A stretch of DNA of 64,000 nt from Zonotrichia leucophrys gambelii (taxonomy: Eukaryota > Chordata > Aves > Passeriformes > Passerellidae): the NCBI RefSeq assembly GCF_028769735.1, contig NC_088172.1:89424451-89488450 (forward strand), given 5' to 3'. Below the pieces are notes generated by a model. The model searched no databases. It was not told the origin of the DNA and saw only the letters and a list, made by a program, of their open reading frames with translations. This document shows, one piece after another, positions 24,853 to 36,663 of the stretch (positions are counted from its first letter, which is position 1; each line of letters starts with the position of its first letter). The position numbers were made by a program, and so were the translations under genes.

Positions 24853-26343
24853 GTAAATCCACCTCCCGCGGCTGAACACCGGCAGTGACATAATCGAGAA
24901 TGCTGGGGGCCAATAGAAAAGTGTAAGGAAATGACATCCTGTCACACCCATCCCAGGGTTGTGAGGGGGACGGCTGCGGTGACAGCGTGGCTCGGTAGCG
25001 CATCCTGGCAGACGGACATCTGGTAAAATACACTGGGACATAAAGCAGAGCTGTCCCTTTTCCTACCCAGGACACAACCTCTTCGGCTCGGCATTAGTCC
25101 TCCTGCTGCCCCGCACAGCCTCAGCGCTGACCTTCGTCATACACAAGCCCTAACACGAGACAAAACCCACGTTCCCACCGATAGGGCCGGCAGGGACTAG
25201 GTAACAGAACTCCGATAGGTGGTGTGTGCTCTCTGGTTTTATTTTGTGGGAATAGATGTGCTGGTTAGGAATGTCTTCCTGAAAAATTATCCTGGATAGT
25301 GCTGTCTCAATCCACCTCAAGTGATGCACATTCAGAAGGCAAAAAAATGGGGAATAAAAAAGGAAATGAGCAGGAGCTTTTATAAACGGTTTAGAAACTC
25401 TCCCCACACACAGACTACTCTGAGGAGTTTGCAGCAGGTTTAGCCCCAGAACTTGCTGAATGATCTCTCAGAGTTGAACTCAGCCTGGAAGTTGAGATAG
25501 ATCAGGACCTGATCAGGTAGACCAGATAGGTGGTTCCACGGATTACTCGGGGCCAGCTATAGGATAGTCTCCCACCTTATTTTAGTTGTGTGTTTGAGAG
25601 CACTGGAGGGGTGAAAAGAGAGAAGCAGCAGCAAAAGAAACAAAAGCAGCCGCTAGACTCTGACATTTCGGTAAAGTTTCTGCCGTGTGAGGCACAGCCG
25701 TGAGCAGATAGTGGTTACCCTTTCGGTGTGTAGATCTTGCTGCCCTTGCACAGCAATTTCCAGAGCTCCCTGCACCGATTGTCTGTTTTATCTGGAAGGG
25801 ATTTGAAATAGAAGCTACAAACACACCAAGTCTACATTTTCTTGCCCTTAAAGGCTGGCAGAAGAGAAGAACCCAGACAGCCTCCAAAGTAAAGAAAGGT
25901 CACAGCCTTTTTTAAGGTCACACCTTTTTTAAGGTGCCTTTTTTAAGCTGTAAGACAAATTCCTAGTATGGGTTTTTCATCTTGACCACCAAAGAATTGA
26001 GGCAGGAACAGAAAAGTTCTGCTTCTTGGCAGCATTGCCCTTTCCTGGATTTAATGTCTAGATATCCAAAGGCACATTCCAAATCCCTTTTCTAGCACTA
26101 CTCTTCTAGTGTAAACTTACTATATTGAATGAAATTTAAATTGGTTCCTTTCCGAGATCTGACTATGTGTTTTTCCACCAGATTACATTGTTGAGAAACT
26201 ACTGGAAAAGCAAAATGAAGCAAGAATGGCTTAGTGGGAAATACAGCAACATTCCTTCACAATTCAGTTTGCCAGAGAAAAGCATGTATCCAATGGATGT
26301 CGACACGTGGGGAGAAATCTTGGAAGCAGAACTTGAGAGATGA
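24579..26343 (+). CDS. FBXO48: FBXO48 (F-box protein 48), two exons with an apparent frame break in exon 1
   Basis: Small F-box protein, a probable substrate adaptor of an SCF (SKP1-CUL1) ubiquitin ligase. Exon 1 is 24579-24852 and exon 2 is 26182-26343; together about 144 residues against 155 in human. The F-box reads LPPEIISRIFSGLDVESLCH, then the frame must change near 24711-24720 to continue SVTCKVWHRVIDSNERLW and AVRAVCQREID...GYSWK. Exon 2 gives ITLLRNYWKSK...MDVDTWGEILEAELER and a stop, nearly identical to the human C-terminus. The start is the ATG giving MDAERAAG; upstream in-frame sequence is promoter and CR1. The break may be an assembly error or a real lesion. Confidence 0.85.
25904..25950 (+). 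repeat. Short tandem repeat CCTTTTTTAAG, three copies
   Basis: Three copies of CCTTTTTTAAG with spacers GTCACA and GTG, in the FBXO48 intron. Confidence 0.75.
26182..26343 (+). CDS. FBXO48: FBXO48 exon 2
   Basis: Exon of 162 bases: 53 codons plus TGA, with acceptor TTTCCACCAG. It encodes EWLSGKYSNI and MYPMDVDTWGEILEAELER, close to human EWLSGRYSNI and MYPMDADTWGEILEAELER. The conservation argues the gene is, or recently was, functional. Confidence 0.93.
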   Translation: MTLLRNYWKSKMKQEWLSGKYSNIPSQFSLPEKSMYPMDVDTWGEILEAELER

Positions 26344-26647
26344 TAAACCGCTGCTGATTCCTGCAACTCAGATAGCTTTTGCCAATAGCAGACACACTGT
26401 TCAGCAGTTGTGAAACTGATTTTGAACTGATTATGAGTTTATGATGAAAACTTCCCCAAAAAAATGTCATGAGTGTCTTTTTTTAATTTGCATTTTACTG
26501 TATTAATTTTATGTAACATTCTAAAAACAACTAAATATTCAGCTGTAATTTATATTTATAATTGTAATGTTCTACTGCACTGTCAAAAATATGCTGATTA
26601 TAATTTCTGTTTGCACTTTTTGTTTTGGAAGAGATGATTTTTATATT

Positions 26648-26728
26648 TAAAAAACCAAACAAAAAAAAAAAAAAAAAAAAACAAAAAAAAACCCCAAAAA
26701 CCAACCAACCCCCAAAAACCCCCAAAGT
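26648..26728 (+). repeat. A-rich then C/A-rich low-complexity tract
   Basis: About 40 bases of nearly pure A, then repeated AAACCCC/CCAACC. It begins about 305 bases after the FBXO48 stop. Confidence 0.8.
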
Positions 26729-28009
26729 GTGTTTGACCTTTCAACATGGAGCGTACCGTATCAGCAGCACATGAGAGCCCACAAAGGAAGGCTGGGGAAG
26801 GGACAGATCCAGACACCGGAAAGAATCCTCTGCGCAGCAATGCTCCATTCCCCTCCGAGCTGAAAGTGAGAGAGAGAGAGCAAGGAGCTGAGCCCATCCC
26901 CTCACCCCCTGGCTGCATCTCTGCCCTTTCCAAGGAAAAAAACCCTCACCTATGAGACTGCAGCCAGCTGCTTCCCCTCCCTCTTGGCTACATGTTTTGT
27001 CTCTCTTAAGTGCCATCGTTATCTTTTCTTAGGCAACAGATGGGAAAAAAATCCCTGAGATAAAAAGGGGAAAGAAAAAGAAAAAAGAAAAATCATAATC
27101 TCCAACAAGTGTAACTCAGAGTAAAGAGCATTCCTAAATATAGAGGATGTAGCAGAAAAATCAGTGAACTGCAAACACTGCTTCCAGTATTGTTAGCTGT
27201 TCTGCTCCAAGATTATATCTAGTTAGCTCAAATTAAAAAAAAAAAAAGGCATACCCAAGTACATTGAGGGTACTGCTTCACTCCCTGCTCACAGTATGTT
27301 TTACCCTGACTTAAGAGAGCTAGAAGTGCAAAAAGTGCATCTAAGTTAATCAAGATGAAAACAATACTAGCAGAACATTCTCATCACCTCAAATCTGCCC
27401 ATTTTTTTTTTTAATCATAGCATAAGGAAACTGCTCAATAATGGATCTAGTTCCTCACTTTTCTCATCCAGCCTTCAATGTTACCTCTAGTCTGTAACTC
27501 CCTGACATTTATCCCCTATTCCTGCTCCTTTCATGCCCTTATGCTGTAAGTTCTCATGTACTTGTCTCAGGATACAGTTTGTAAATAGAATAATATTCAG
27601 GTATGAATCCTAAAACAGTTACTTCACTGTGCACTTGGCTGTAGCTTTTCCGCACTCTCAAATGAGAATTAAGAATCCTCAGTATCTGCTGGGTCTCTGC
27701 CTCTATTCAGATCAAATGGCTGTGCCTCTTTAAAAGCAAGGAATTAAACATGCAGCTATGCAATTACACAAGGCCTGCATCTCTAAAGCTGTAGTACCAG
27801 TGGTGTATATTTCTTGTGAAAAATCTATTAGTGAGAAAAAAAATATTTAAGTACAAATCCACATAAAAACAAAGTCTTCTTCCTCTCCCTACTCTGACTC
27901 TTTCCTTTTGTAGTGTATGGTAGAGATAATTCATGCTATATATGTATAAATATTGTAAAAGTCCGAAGTTTTTGACCACTCTGACTGGGAGCAGAGTCTT
28001 ATTTCCATT

Positions 28010-28625
28010 CAATCAGTTCCCGGACAACATTAAGATAATATCGAGTCTGTTAACGTATGAATGAAACATTTCTGGGCCGTGGTTGCTGACTTCCCTGGCA
28101 TCTGCACCTGGGAAGATTGCATCTACACCTTCCTGGACCATGATTGCTGGAATGTCTAAGCTACTCACCAGACCTGCACGGAGAAGATTACATCTGCTGT
28201 GCTCTAGAACTCTGCTACATATGAATACAGACTCTACCTAGATGCTCAGACATCCGACTGGATCCCTGGACCTACCTTTGTCTGTTCCTGCACATGTATG
28301 GATTCAGTTCTACATGTGAAGAGACACAAAGAAACATTCGGTCATCCCTGCCTCATGCAGAATAAACTCTATATAAGCTAGCTGCTTGAAGCATTCCAGG
28401 TGAACCACTGGGGAAACGCTGACACTTTGTCAGTCGGATCCTGGTTCACCCAGCGCCGACACCCGGGGTTGATGCTGCCCGAGGCTGTGGAGGTTTTTTC
28501 CTCAAAATTCTATTTTGTTAACGATCTAAGAAATCTTTGTTATTTTTTTATAAATTTGGCTACCGATTTTATCATTTATAACACTTTAAGGGTTTTAATT
28601 CCCTCTGGAGATTTCATTACATCAA
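28010..28625 (+). mobile_element. LTR-like element, boundaries approximate
   Basis: Carries GCAGAATAAACTCTATATAAG, then a GC-rich downstream part (GTCAGTCGGATCCTGGTTCA, CAGCGCCGACACCCGGGG) that looks like an R-U5 region. No coding remnants adjoin. Lies between FBXO48 and PLEK. Confidence 0.42.
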
Positions 28626-29224
28626 TTCTGGTCATCTATTCTACTCCTCTCTGCCCCTGCACCATCTACTCAGCCTCCCATCTCTGCTGCAGGATGGATG
28701 TGTGCCTTTCCCTTTAAGGACATCCCAGCAGCATCCAGCGGTGCACTCCTTGCACCACCTGGTTTGGGCTCATCTCTTGCCCCTTCCATCTGCTAACAGA
28801 AGCCACTGAAAGCCAGAAATAGGAAGATTGTACCAATGCCTAAATTAGCATTCGTATGTGGGTGTCCTTCCCCAGAGAGCATGCTCAGCAGCTAAAACCA
28901 CGCATGTAAAGCCCACACCACCTGGGGCACACATTAGCTGCCCTCACACCTTGGCTGGTGAAGCTCTTTTTCCGCTCCAGTGCTTAACTCTTACCCACAC
29001 GTTTTTGCTGAAGTGCAAAGTTCTGCTTTTGCAAACCCCACTGACCTTCCATTGTCATGCCATTTTTATGCCTCTGACATTTGGAAGGTGTCAGCTGCAG
29101 AAAGGTGCCCAAGGTGTCCATCACCTAGGCTTTCCATTAGCCACCTGTGATGCCTCAGGTTTTAGCTTTTATATTTTTCTGATTCCGTACTGCTTTAGAG
29201 TGTACTTCTGAGCTTCATATTAGG

Positions 29225-29610
29225 GGGTAGTAGGCTCTCTTCACAGAGTAGGTAATTCACAGAGTAGGTAAAACAAAACAATTCCTTGTCCAGATGGAGA
29301 CCAAGGACACATGATCCAAATTTCAGACCCAAGAGCATAAACAAAAGTGGACTGAAGAGAGAAAAACAAGGATGAGACTTCATAACCTAAAGCTATAATT
29401 GGACAATTAGCTCCAATATGCTAATGGACCAGAGCTTATAAAAGTGTGAGACCTTGTGACCAGTCATCCATTTTGTGACCATTTTGAGTTCATCTTGGGT
29501 GTAGCCCTGGCTGGGCTCTTGTGCTGCCCAAGGTGTATCCATTGAGGCCTTTAATAAATATGTACTTTATTCTTTAGCTCCACTGAGTCTCTGTTCTAGG
29601 TCAGCCTTCA
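29225..29610 (+). mobile_element. Solo LTR, copy A of a family seen twice here
   Basis: Contains GACTTCATAACCTAAAGCTA, CTTATAAAAGTGTG (TATA-like), CATCTTGGGTGTAGCCC and GGCCTTTAATAAATATGTAC with a poly(A) signal. The same blocks occur in the same order on the minus strand at 44195-44540. The first part repeats TTCACAGAGTAGGTAA twice. The 5' boundary is approximate. Confidence 0.7.
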
Positions 29611-32600
29611 CAAGTCTGGCCTTCCTGCAATTCACCATCCTACCCACCTGGTTTTCCCTGGATACAGAGCTCTTTGGAGAAAGCACGTGAAGTTTTTGTG
29701 TGCAGAGCTGCTTGCAAATGTTTTCTGCCCACAGAACTCAACTATGCAACAAGGCCTTAAACCAGCCAGGCTTCTGTGAGAAAAAAGTCTTCTCTCCTGC
29801 ACGAAACCCTCTGAGGTGCTGCGCAGCTGGATATCAAAAAGACTAGCAGCAAAGCTCAGCTGGAGGGCCCCCCAGGTCAATATTTTATTTCTGCATCTCC
29901 AAAGCCACCTGTGGTGTTTTTAATAACACCTGTTGGTGTTAGAACCTTCTTTGCAACTACTCGTTGCAGTGCTCCATTTTTGAAATGACTAGCTGACAGT
30001 GTGGCTTTATTTCATCATGGTGCAGGATGTGGCTTTGGGCCATCGCCATTAACTGACTAAATGAAAAAGTATGCATGAGATATTTAATCATTACAGACTT
30101 TTAATCAGACCACTCAAATTTCAAGGCTAATTTTGTCAAGTGTTTCTGCCAATAGGCAGAAACGTGCAGATAGTCATGTCTTTATCCTGATCATCTTTGG
30201 AAGGTACCAAGTGACAAAGTTGTCCCAACTGAAGGCAGAACAGTTGAGCTCAGGACTGGAATCAATTGTTTCAGTCCACCAGAGGTGACAGGAAGACAAT
30301 AAAAGCATACAGCTGGGAGGGCTTAGGTGGTGGTGGTATTATTTCTTTATTTTCCCTCCAAATGAACTTGAGATGAGGTATATTGGGCTCCCAAGAGCAC
30401 ATTGACACTTGACAGCTGTTTTTCACCATATTTCTTGTTTAGAAAAGTCCATCTCCAAAACCACAGAAGAAATCACCTGCTGCATTTAACACCTTAAGTC
30501 AGCAGCAGCTTCTGATCAGCACAATGCTAAGAATTGAGTGTAGGGGGCCGGGAAGGGTTGAGGCCTCAGTGTGAAGGGCTAGACCCACTTCTGTTATTCT
30601 GGTAAACCAAAAAACCCAAGCTACAGCTGTGGGTTGAAAGGGAAGGAGGGAGGTGATGGACTGCAAACTCAGAGATCCTGAATGACCTAGATGAAAGATG
30701 AAACCCAAGAGGATAACTCTATGTACTGGCACAGTTTGCTGCAGTCTCCCCCAGCTCACATTTAAAAAATGTTGTTAAAGCTGCATTTTTAAAAACTTTA
30801 AAAACCTTAAGGGGCAAAGGAGCTGCTTTTTGCCAATCCAGGGGTGCTGACTGCATGAGCTGTTTTGTTGGTGAGATACCAGAGCTATACACAAGGGCTT
30901 CTCCAGATGCCACAGGACACCAGTGGCCATGAGCTAATGTATCACTCATAGCACCAAATATTGTTTTTAAACATTTCCATGGTCTCAGAATGCCAAAACC
31001 AAAAGATGCTGTCAGCTACCTATTGGAAGATTCAGCTTGAAGACTTGAACTGAAGGTGTAGGTTGAGCAAGCTGGGAGCAGAGAGAAAACTTCAGTCAAA
31101 CAAACCAGCCACCTTAAGCCTTTAATCCTGTATGGGAAAAAGGAAAAGTTGAGAAAGACAAAAGTGAGGTTTTTTTGCAGCAGTATCTAGCAACTATTAA
31201 ATGAAATATTACAATACCCCATAAGAGCTTTACTTGTCTGTTCCATTGAAGGAATATTTTCAATAGTTTCTACTGCTTTTCCATCCCATTGCTAAAGAAC
31301 ACATTGCTGCTGATATGTGGGATATCCCAACACCTAGGTTTCACACTATATAGGCCTTTAACAGCATAGCCAATGTTAAAAAGGTGCCAAAAGTCGCCCA
31401 CTGTGTCTGACCAGAATAAATTGGCTTTTCTAATGCATCTTTATTTTTGAACACGACTGGTCTATAGACAGTTTATTTCACTAAGTTACACTTCTCTTTA
31501 AAGTAATTTTAACATGCAGCTCATAAATGTGTGTACTTGGAGATAACACCAGGGACCTGCTCAAACAGGGACCCAGTACCCATAGAGGAGTTACACGTCT
31601 ATGTACAGCCCACAAGTATGAGGAGAAGAGAGGAAGTTTTTACTGTTTTAAGGGGGTGACTAAAGAACATGTTATGTTGTAGCAATGCTAAAATGACAGT
31701 AGGCGTTTATGTTTTCTCATCCAAGATCCACTCTATGATGCCTAAAAGCAGAAATGCAAGCTACCTTTAGGATGTTTAAGTCAAAATACTTATAAGAAGA
31801 AGGATATGGGGGAGGGCAGAAGAGAATAAAGGGAAAATTCAAGATGTAACTTGGGAAATAAAATGTTTCTTTGAGTAAAAAATATTAATTGAGAGAAACC
31901 CAAACCAACAAGCCAATCTTATTTTACCAGTTGTATACCAGAATCATTAAAGACTTCCTTGTAGCAAAAAGCTACATAAGAGTGTTAAAAGCCTGATCTA
32001 AATAACTCTTCCTAGTATTCAAAAATGTCTCACACATGTGCAATGATTTTGTTACTCTACTTTAACCATCATGTACTTGGGAAACACTTATGCTTTCAAA
32101 AGCAAGATATCTACATACACATATAGCAGAAGCAATAGGGGACAAAAGAGATGGTTTCTTGATTTTCTTTTGATATACTTTGGAGATTAAGAAAGGATTT
32201 TCAGACTTTTCCTTACAATATGGAAGCAGGTACAGGAAAAGACATACACTGATTTATGATTATGATTTATACATGATCATACACTGATTTACATAATTGA
32301 TACTCTATTAGTCTGCAATAGGCCGTTCTAGTATATTTGATAGAGAGAGAGGCTAATGGCAATACTTTGAGAGTTCTCAATATCCATTTTATATCAGAGT
32401 TTGAGAACGTAGGAAGATTAGGATGTCTAATTGTTTGGGATTTTTTAATTAAACTAGTCAATCCCCAGGTCTTTTTCCTCTCCCTTGATCCCATTTATTA
32501 ATATTCAAAACTGTGGTGAAAAACATACTGAAGGCAAATTTTAAACAATACTAACATCATCTCTCTCCCTTTCAAGTGCTGGAAGCAAAGTTCCATCAGT

Positions 32601-35600
32601 TTTATTAGCATTTCCCTTTGATTATTTTCCTTCTGCCTGCTCAGTCATCTTTTAATGAGTTGAAGAAAAGGAGGGAATGACATTGTCATCTTAAAACAAA
32701 GGACCATGCAGGAAAGCAAAAAGTTTTAATGTAGCCCATAAAATTTCACGTGGAAGGCAAATGAAGCATGAAAAGCAGTGTTTTATTCACTTTTCTTATA
32801 GTCGAAGTCTCCCTTTTACTGCACTGGAAGGAAAAAAAAATTAAGCAATCTACAAGACCCAAAGTATGGAAAGCCACAGTTTTTGTTCTAAATGCAAAGC
32901 AGGAAGTGCTATGTTCTTATCAAAACCCTCCTCCCAAGCTTATTTTGAAGCCAAAAAAGAAGTTCTATTTCAAGAAGTCTGATGAGTAACAACACAAGAA
33001 GAACTTTGTTTACCGTCAGAGTTCATTTTGAGCATAGAAAAATCTCTATACATCAACGAGAAGATCACAGCTCACAAACAAAAATTACTTACACTTTTCA
33101 AAACACAAACTGAAGAAATACCAACAGAAATACCAACAACCTGCAGAGGACTCCCATCTACTCATTTCCTTTTTCAAGTTCCTCCTACAGTCTCCTACAG
33201 TTTTAAAAGGTACAAACTGAAAAAGAACAACCGAAAAACCCGCCCCACTGCCCTCCTCCCAAAAAGTCCCACCCTACTTAAATGTTTCTGGCCCCCACCA
33301 AAAAGATTATTTAGGGAATTTTTTTCTGGATTTCAATGTTGCCCAAGCTTGAACTCAGAACAAATGGAGAAACACTTCAAACAGTGAAAAGCACTTACCA
33401 AGAGCCCTGTGAAGCAAGTAGTTTGAACTTAAAATAACTTCTCAAATATTTGAGAACAAATTAGTGGGGAAAAATAGGTGTTTAATGTTTGTAGTAAAGT
33501 GAACTCTAAGCCAAAGACAGAAGAGGTACTACTACATGGAAGAGTTATAGGTAATATTGCAAGAAGAAATGAAAAGAAAAACTTTTCTAAAAGAGAGGTT
33601 TGACAGTAAATGTTAGATACCTCAGAGGCTTTAATGAGTTTTTTTGTCTTTATGAAGGAATTTTGATTAAATATTACTAAGTAAACTGTTCTATTACTAA
33701 AACACCTTTTCAGTAGACAGTTCACACTTTCTGTTAACTGTTCTTTCAAATAAAAAGCAAAGACAGCACACTGCAAAAAAAACCACCAAAATAACTACAC
33801 TTATGAAGAAATTATATCACCTTACCCTTCAGAAGAAAGCTGTGGGGCAGGGAAAGTAAACAGCTGTTTGAAAAAAAATGCTAGAGACATATTAAGTCCA
33901 AACTACATCCATATGTGTTGTCTGTTGGATTATAAGAAGTACTAACACTGTCTCTAGCTAAAAGCTTGTTGGGCTGGGGTTATTATTTTTTCAGCATCTG
34001 TGTTTGTGGTTTGCTTCATACCATTTTCTTTTAAACTTCATTTTAAAATGGAAGTAGGAGCGCTGTGTCTGTGTGGGTGTTTTTATGAGTGCATGGTTAG
34101 GCAACATTACAAAAAATCTGACTCTGACTGTAGTAAGCACGTAGGCAGTGTTCCAGGGGAGAGAAAATTGCTCAGTGCAGGTTGTGGCAAGACAAACATG
34201 AACTTAAGAGGATATATATATAAGATTATATTACACGAGTCTTTCAGACTGAAGATAATAAATACAATCCTTATCTACAATGATTTGTGTATTTTGCTGT
34301 CCTTTAGACTAGGTCTTTCTTATAAGTAAAAAATAAACCGATGTTAATGTAGTAATTGCTGAGGGTGTGGTAGAAGTGTGATTTAAATAGTTAGAGGGTG
34401 AAAGTTAGAGGAAGCATGACACAAGTAGGTCTGCTCCTCTTTTTCCTCCCTTTTGTTGGTAGTTCCTTGCACAAAGCTGTCTCTCTCTTCTTTGTGCCTA
34501 TATTCATGATCTGTGCCTCTTCCATGCCTTCTGAGTTACTGAGCTGACCTTATCATTTCTGATTGACATGTAGCTGCTTTTTAATTCTGAATTCCCTTGG
34601 ATCTTCTCACTGCTGCCAAGAAGCAGAGGCACCTACAAACCCTTGAAATGTGTCTTCTGAAGCACTAGCTGTGAGATCACAGACCCCATCAATATAGGAT
34701 GGTACAAATATAAGAGCTCTCCCATAAATACACTGACTATCACCCTCTGCCTGAGAAAACAGCATTTACGGTGGACAGCCGTACCTTGGACTGGGCACAA
34801 GTTAAAATTATAAGGTCATGGACTGGTAAAACATTTTAGTTTTATTAAGTTTTGGCAGTCACATCTCTCCTTTGGTAAGCTGGACAAGTTTCTGTTATGT
34901 GGTTGTGTGGGGTGTTTTTGTCTCTTTTCCTGTGCCCTTGGGTATTTTTGGGTTAGTGAGCTCTGAAAGCAAAATAAGCAGCAACAAGCAGCAATTATCA
35001 AGAAAGCAGGCTGAGCAAAAAGTGGGTCTTTTTACTATTAGTCTTCCTTCCTCAGAATGACACATCAGACTTCAACGATCCTGGTAGCTTGCATGAGAGA
35101 CAGGAAATGCCTGCCAGAAACTGATTTCTGCTGGCCAGCTGAAGTGGGCATGATGATGCAGTGTCTCAGCCTGCTGCTCCTGCAAGGCTGTGTTTTCTTT
35201 GGGATAAGAAATGCAAGGCAACAGGGCTTCAGGCTCATTAGCTCAGCTACAGGTATAATTAAGCACAACTGGAGAGAAGCTTTAGGTCTGCATTTGTTTT
35301 TAGATGGGAGAGATCCCAATAAGAATTCTTAAGTATAAGGTACCTCATTAGATCTATGAACAGAGTTTTAAAGATTTTGAAGTCTCCTTCACTCAAACCT
35401 CAGTCTGTACCAGGAACAGCCTACACGCAGAGTCTGACATTAACTTGATTTTCAACTCCTCCTTAGATTTTAAGACTTAGAAATTTGTTTGATATAGAGT
35501 CAGACAAAAATGCAAGGATTAATCAGGTGAACTGATTATCAAATAAAAATATTTATTTCAGTTACAAGCACAAGGTTTCTCTTATATTTCTAAGGCACAG

Positions 35601-35938
35601 AATCAAGGACTGAGTATGGTACTGGAGGTTAAAAAAGGAAAACCTAATCAAAACCACTTCAATCAATAGTTCAAATAACCAACCCATGCATCCTTGCCCT
35701 TCTCCTGCAAGATTCTTAATTCAAATAGAGTGCTGTACCTAACAACCCACCATCTGCTTTGTAGACCTAAATAAAAGGAAACAATGGTCCCGGGGCAGAT
35801 TCTTGTGAAGAAATTTGGCAAGGTTTAAAATTGGGTGATACAGAGTTTGGAGTGAGATTCCTTTGTGTTTGAAATACTGTGGAAGAGACTTTTCCTCATA
35901 TTGCTGTCATGGAGTTATACTTGGTTCCATAGCATATA

Positions 35939-35958
35939 TATAACTCCATGGAGTTATA
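35939..35958. repeat. Perfect 20-bp palindrome
   Basis: The ten-base arm TATAACTCCA is followed at once by its reverse complement. The half GGAGTTATACT also occurs 39 bases to the left, at 35911. It lies about 570 bases beyond the PLEK stop, possibly in its 3' UTR. Confidence 0.8.
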
Positions 35959-36523
35959 CTATGGTGTTTCCATAGCTGTCTGCATTCTTCCCTCCCTTAA
36001 TGCTGACAGATTGGAAAGGAGTGGATCAGGTTTCCAAATGAGTTGACTTCTTTTCCTTATATCTGTGGCATTATTTGTATAAGTGAACAAGCAGCAACAA
36101 GATCTGGTAAAGAAGAAAGTGTAAAACTTGTGTGGAGAAGACAGTGAAAATCCTGAAACACACCACAGGCTGAGGAGAGTGATTAATTGAGGTACTCTCT
36201 GTCAGTGACATGACTGTGTTCCCTGTTAATGGTGAGATTCCCAATATCAGCTGCGGTAACAGGTACAACCTTGTCAAGGTCAACTGATTACTCTAAGCAA
36301 CACACTAATATGGCATATTCTATGTGATAATTTAGTAAAATATTACCATAACACAAGTGGAAAAAATGTTAGTTTGTTAGTGCCCACTATAAAATTGAAA
36401 CTTCCACCCAGTCCTCAACTGCAACATACAATCACTTTAGATGATACTGCTTTCTCTTAGGGAAATGGCAAATTTTGCTTTGAATAACTAATTTAATTTG
36501 TCTGTCTTGTTGGAAGATCATCT

Positions 36524-36663
36524 TCATTTACCAGTCCTAGAAACTGACTGGATTGCTTTGATCCATTCTGTACGCTCTGTGGATGAGGCTGCTTGCAAGT
36601 AATAGTGGATTTCATTTGCTGTGATGATTTCAAAGAGGATGTTGTCAGCATCATACTTCTTGG
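36524..36663 (-). CDS. PLEK: PLEK exon 9 (PH2 end and stop)
   Basis: Encodes LFEIITANEIHYYLQAA and ERTEWIKAIQSVSRTGK, followed by TGA. The invariant PH-domain Trp is present in EWIKAI. Acceptor CTGTAG. Confidence 0.96.

Larger units (their letters stand above)
26344..36523. other. FBXO48-PLEK tail-to-tail spacer
   Basis: Contains the 3' UTRs of both genes, an A-rich tract, two LTR-like elements (28.0 and 29.2 kb) and a palindrome. From about 29.7 to 35.9 kb I see AT-rich sequence with no convincing exon. Confidence 0.6.
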
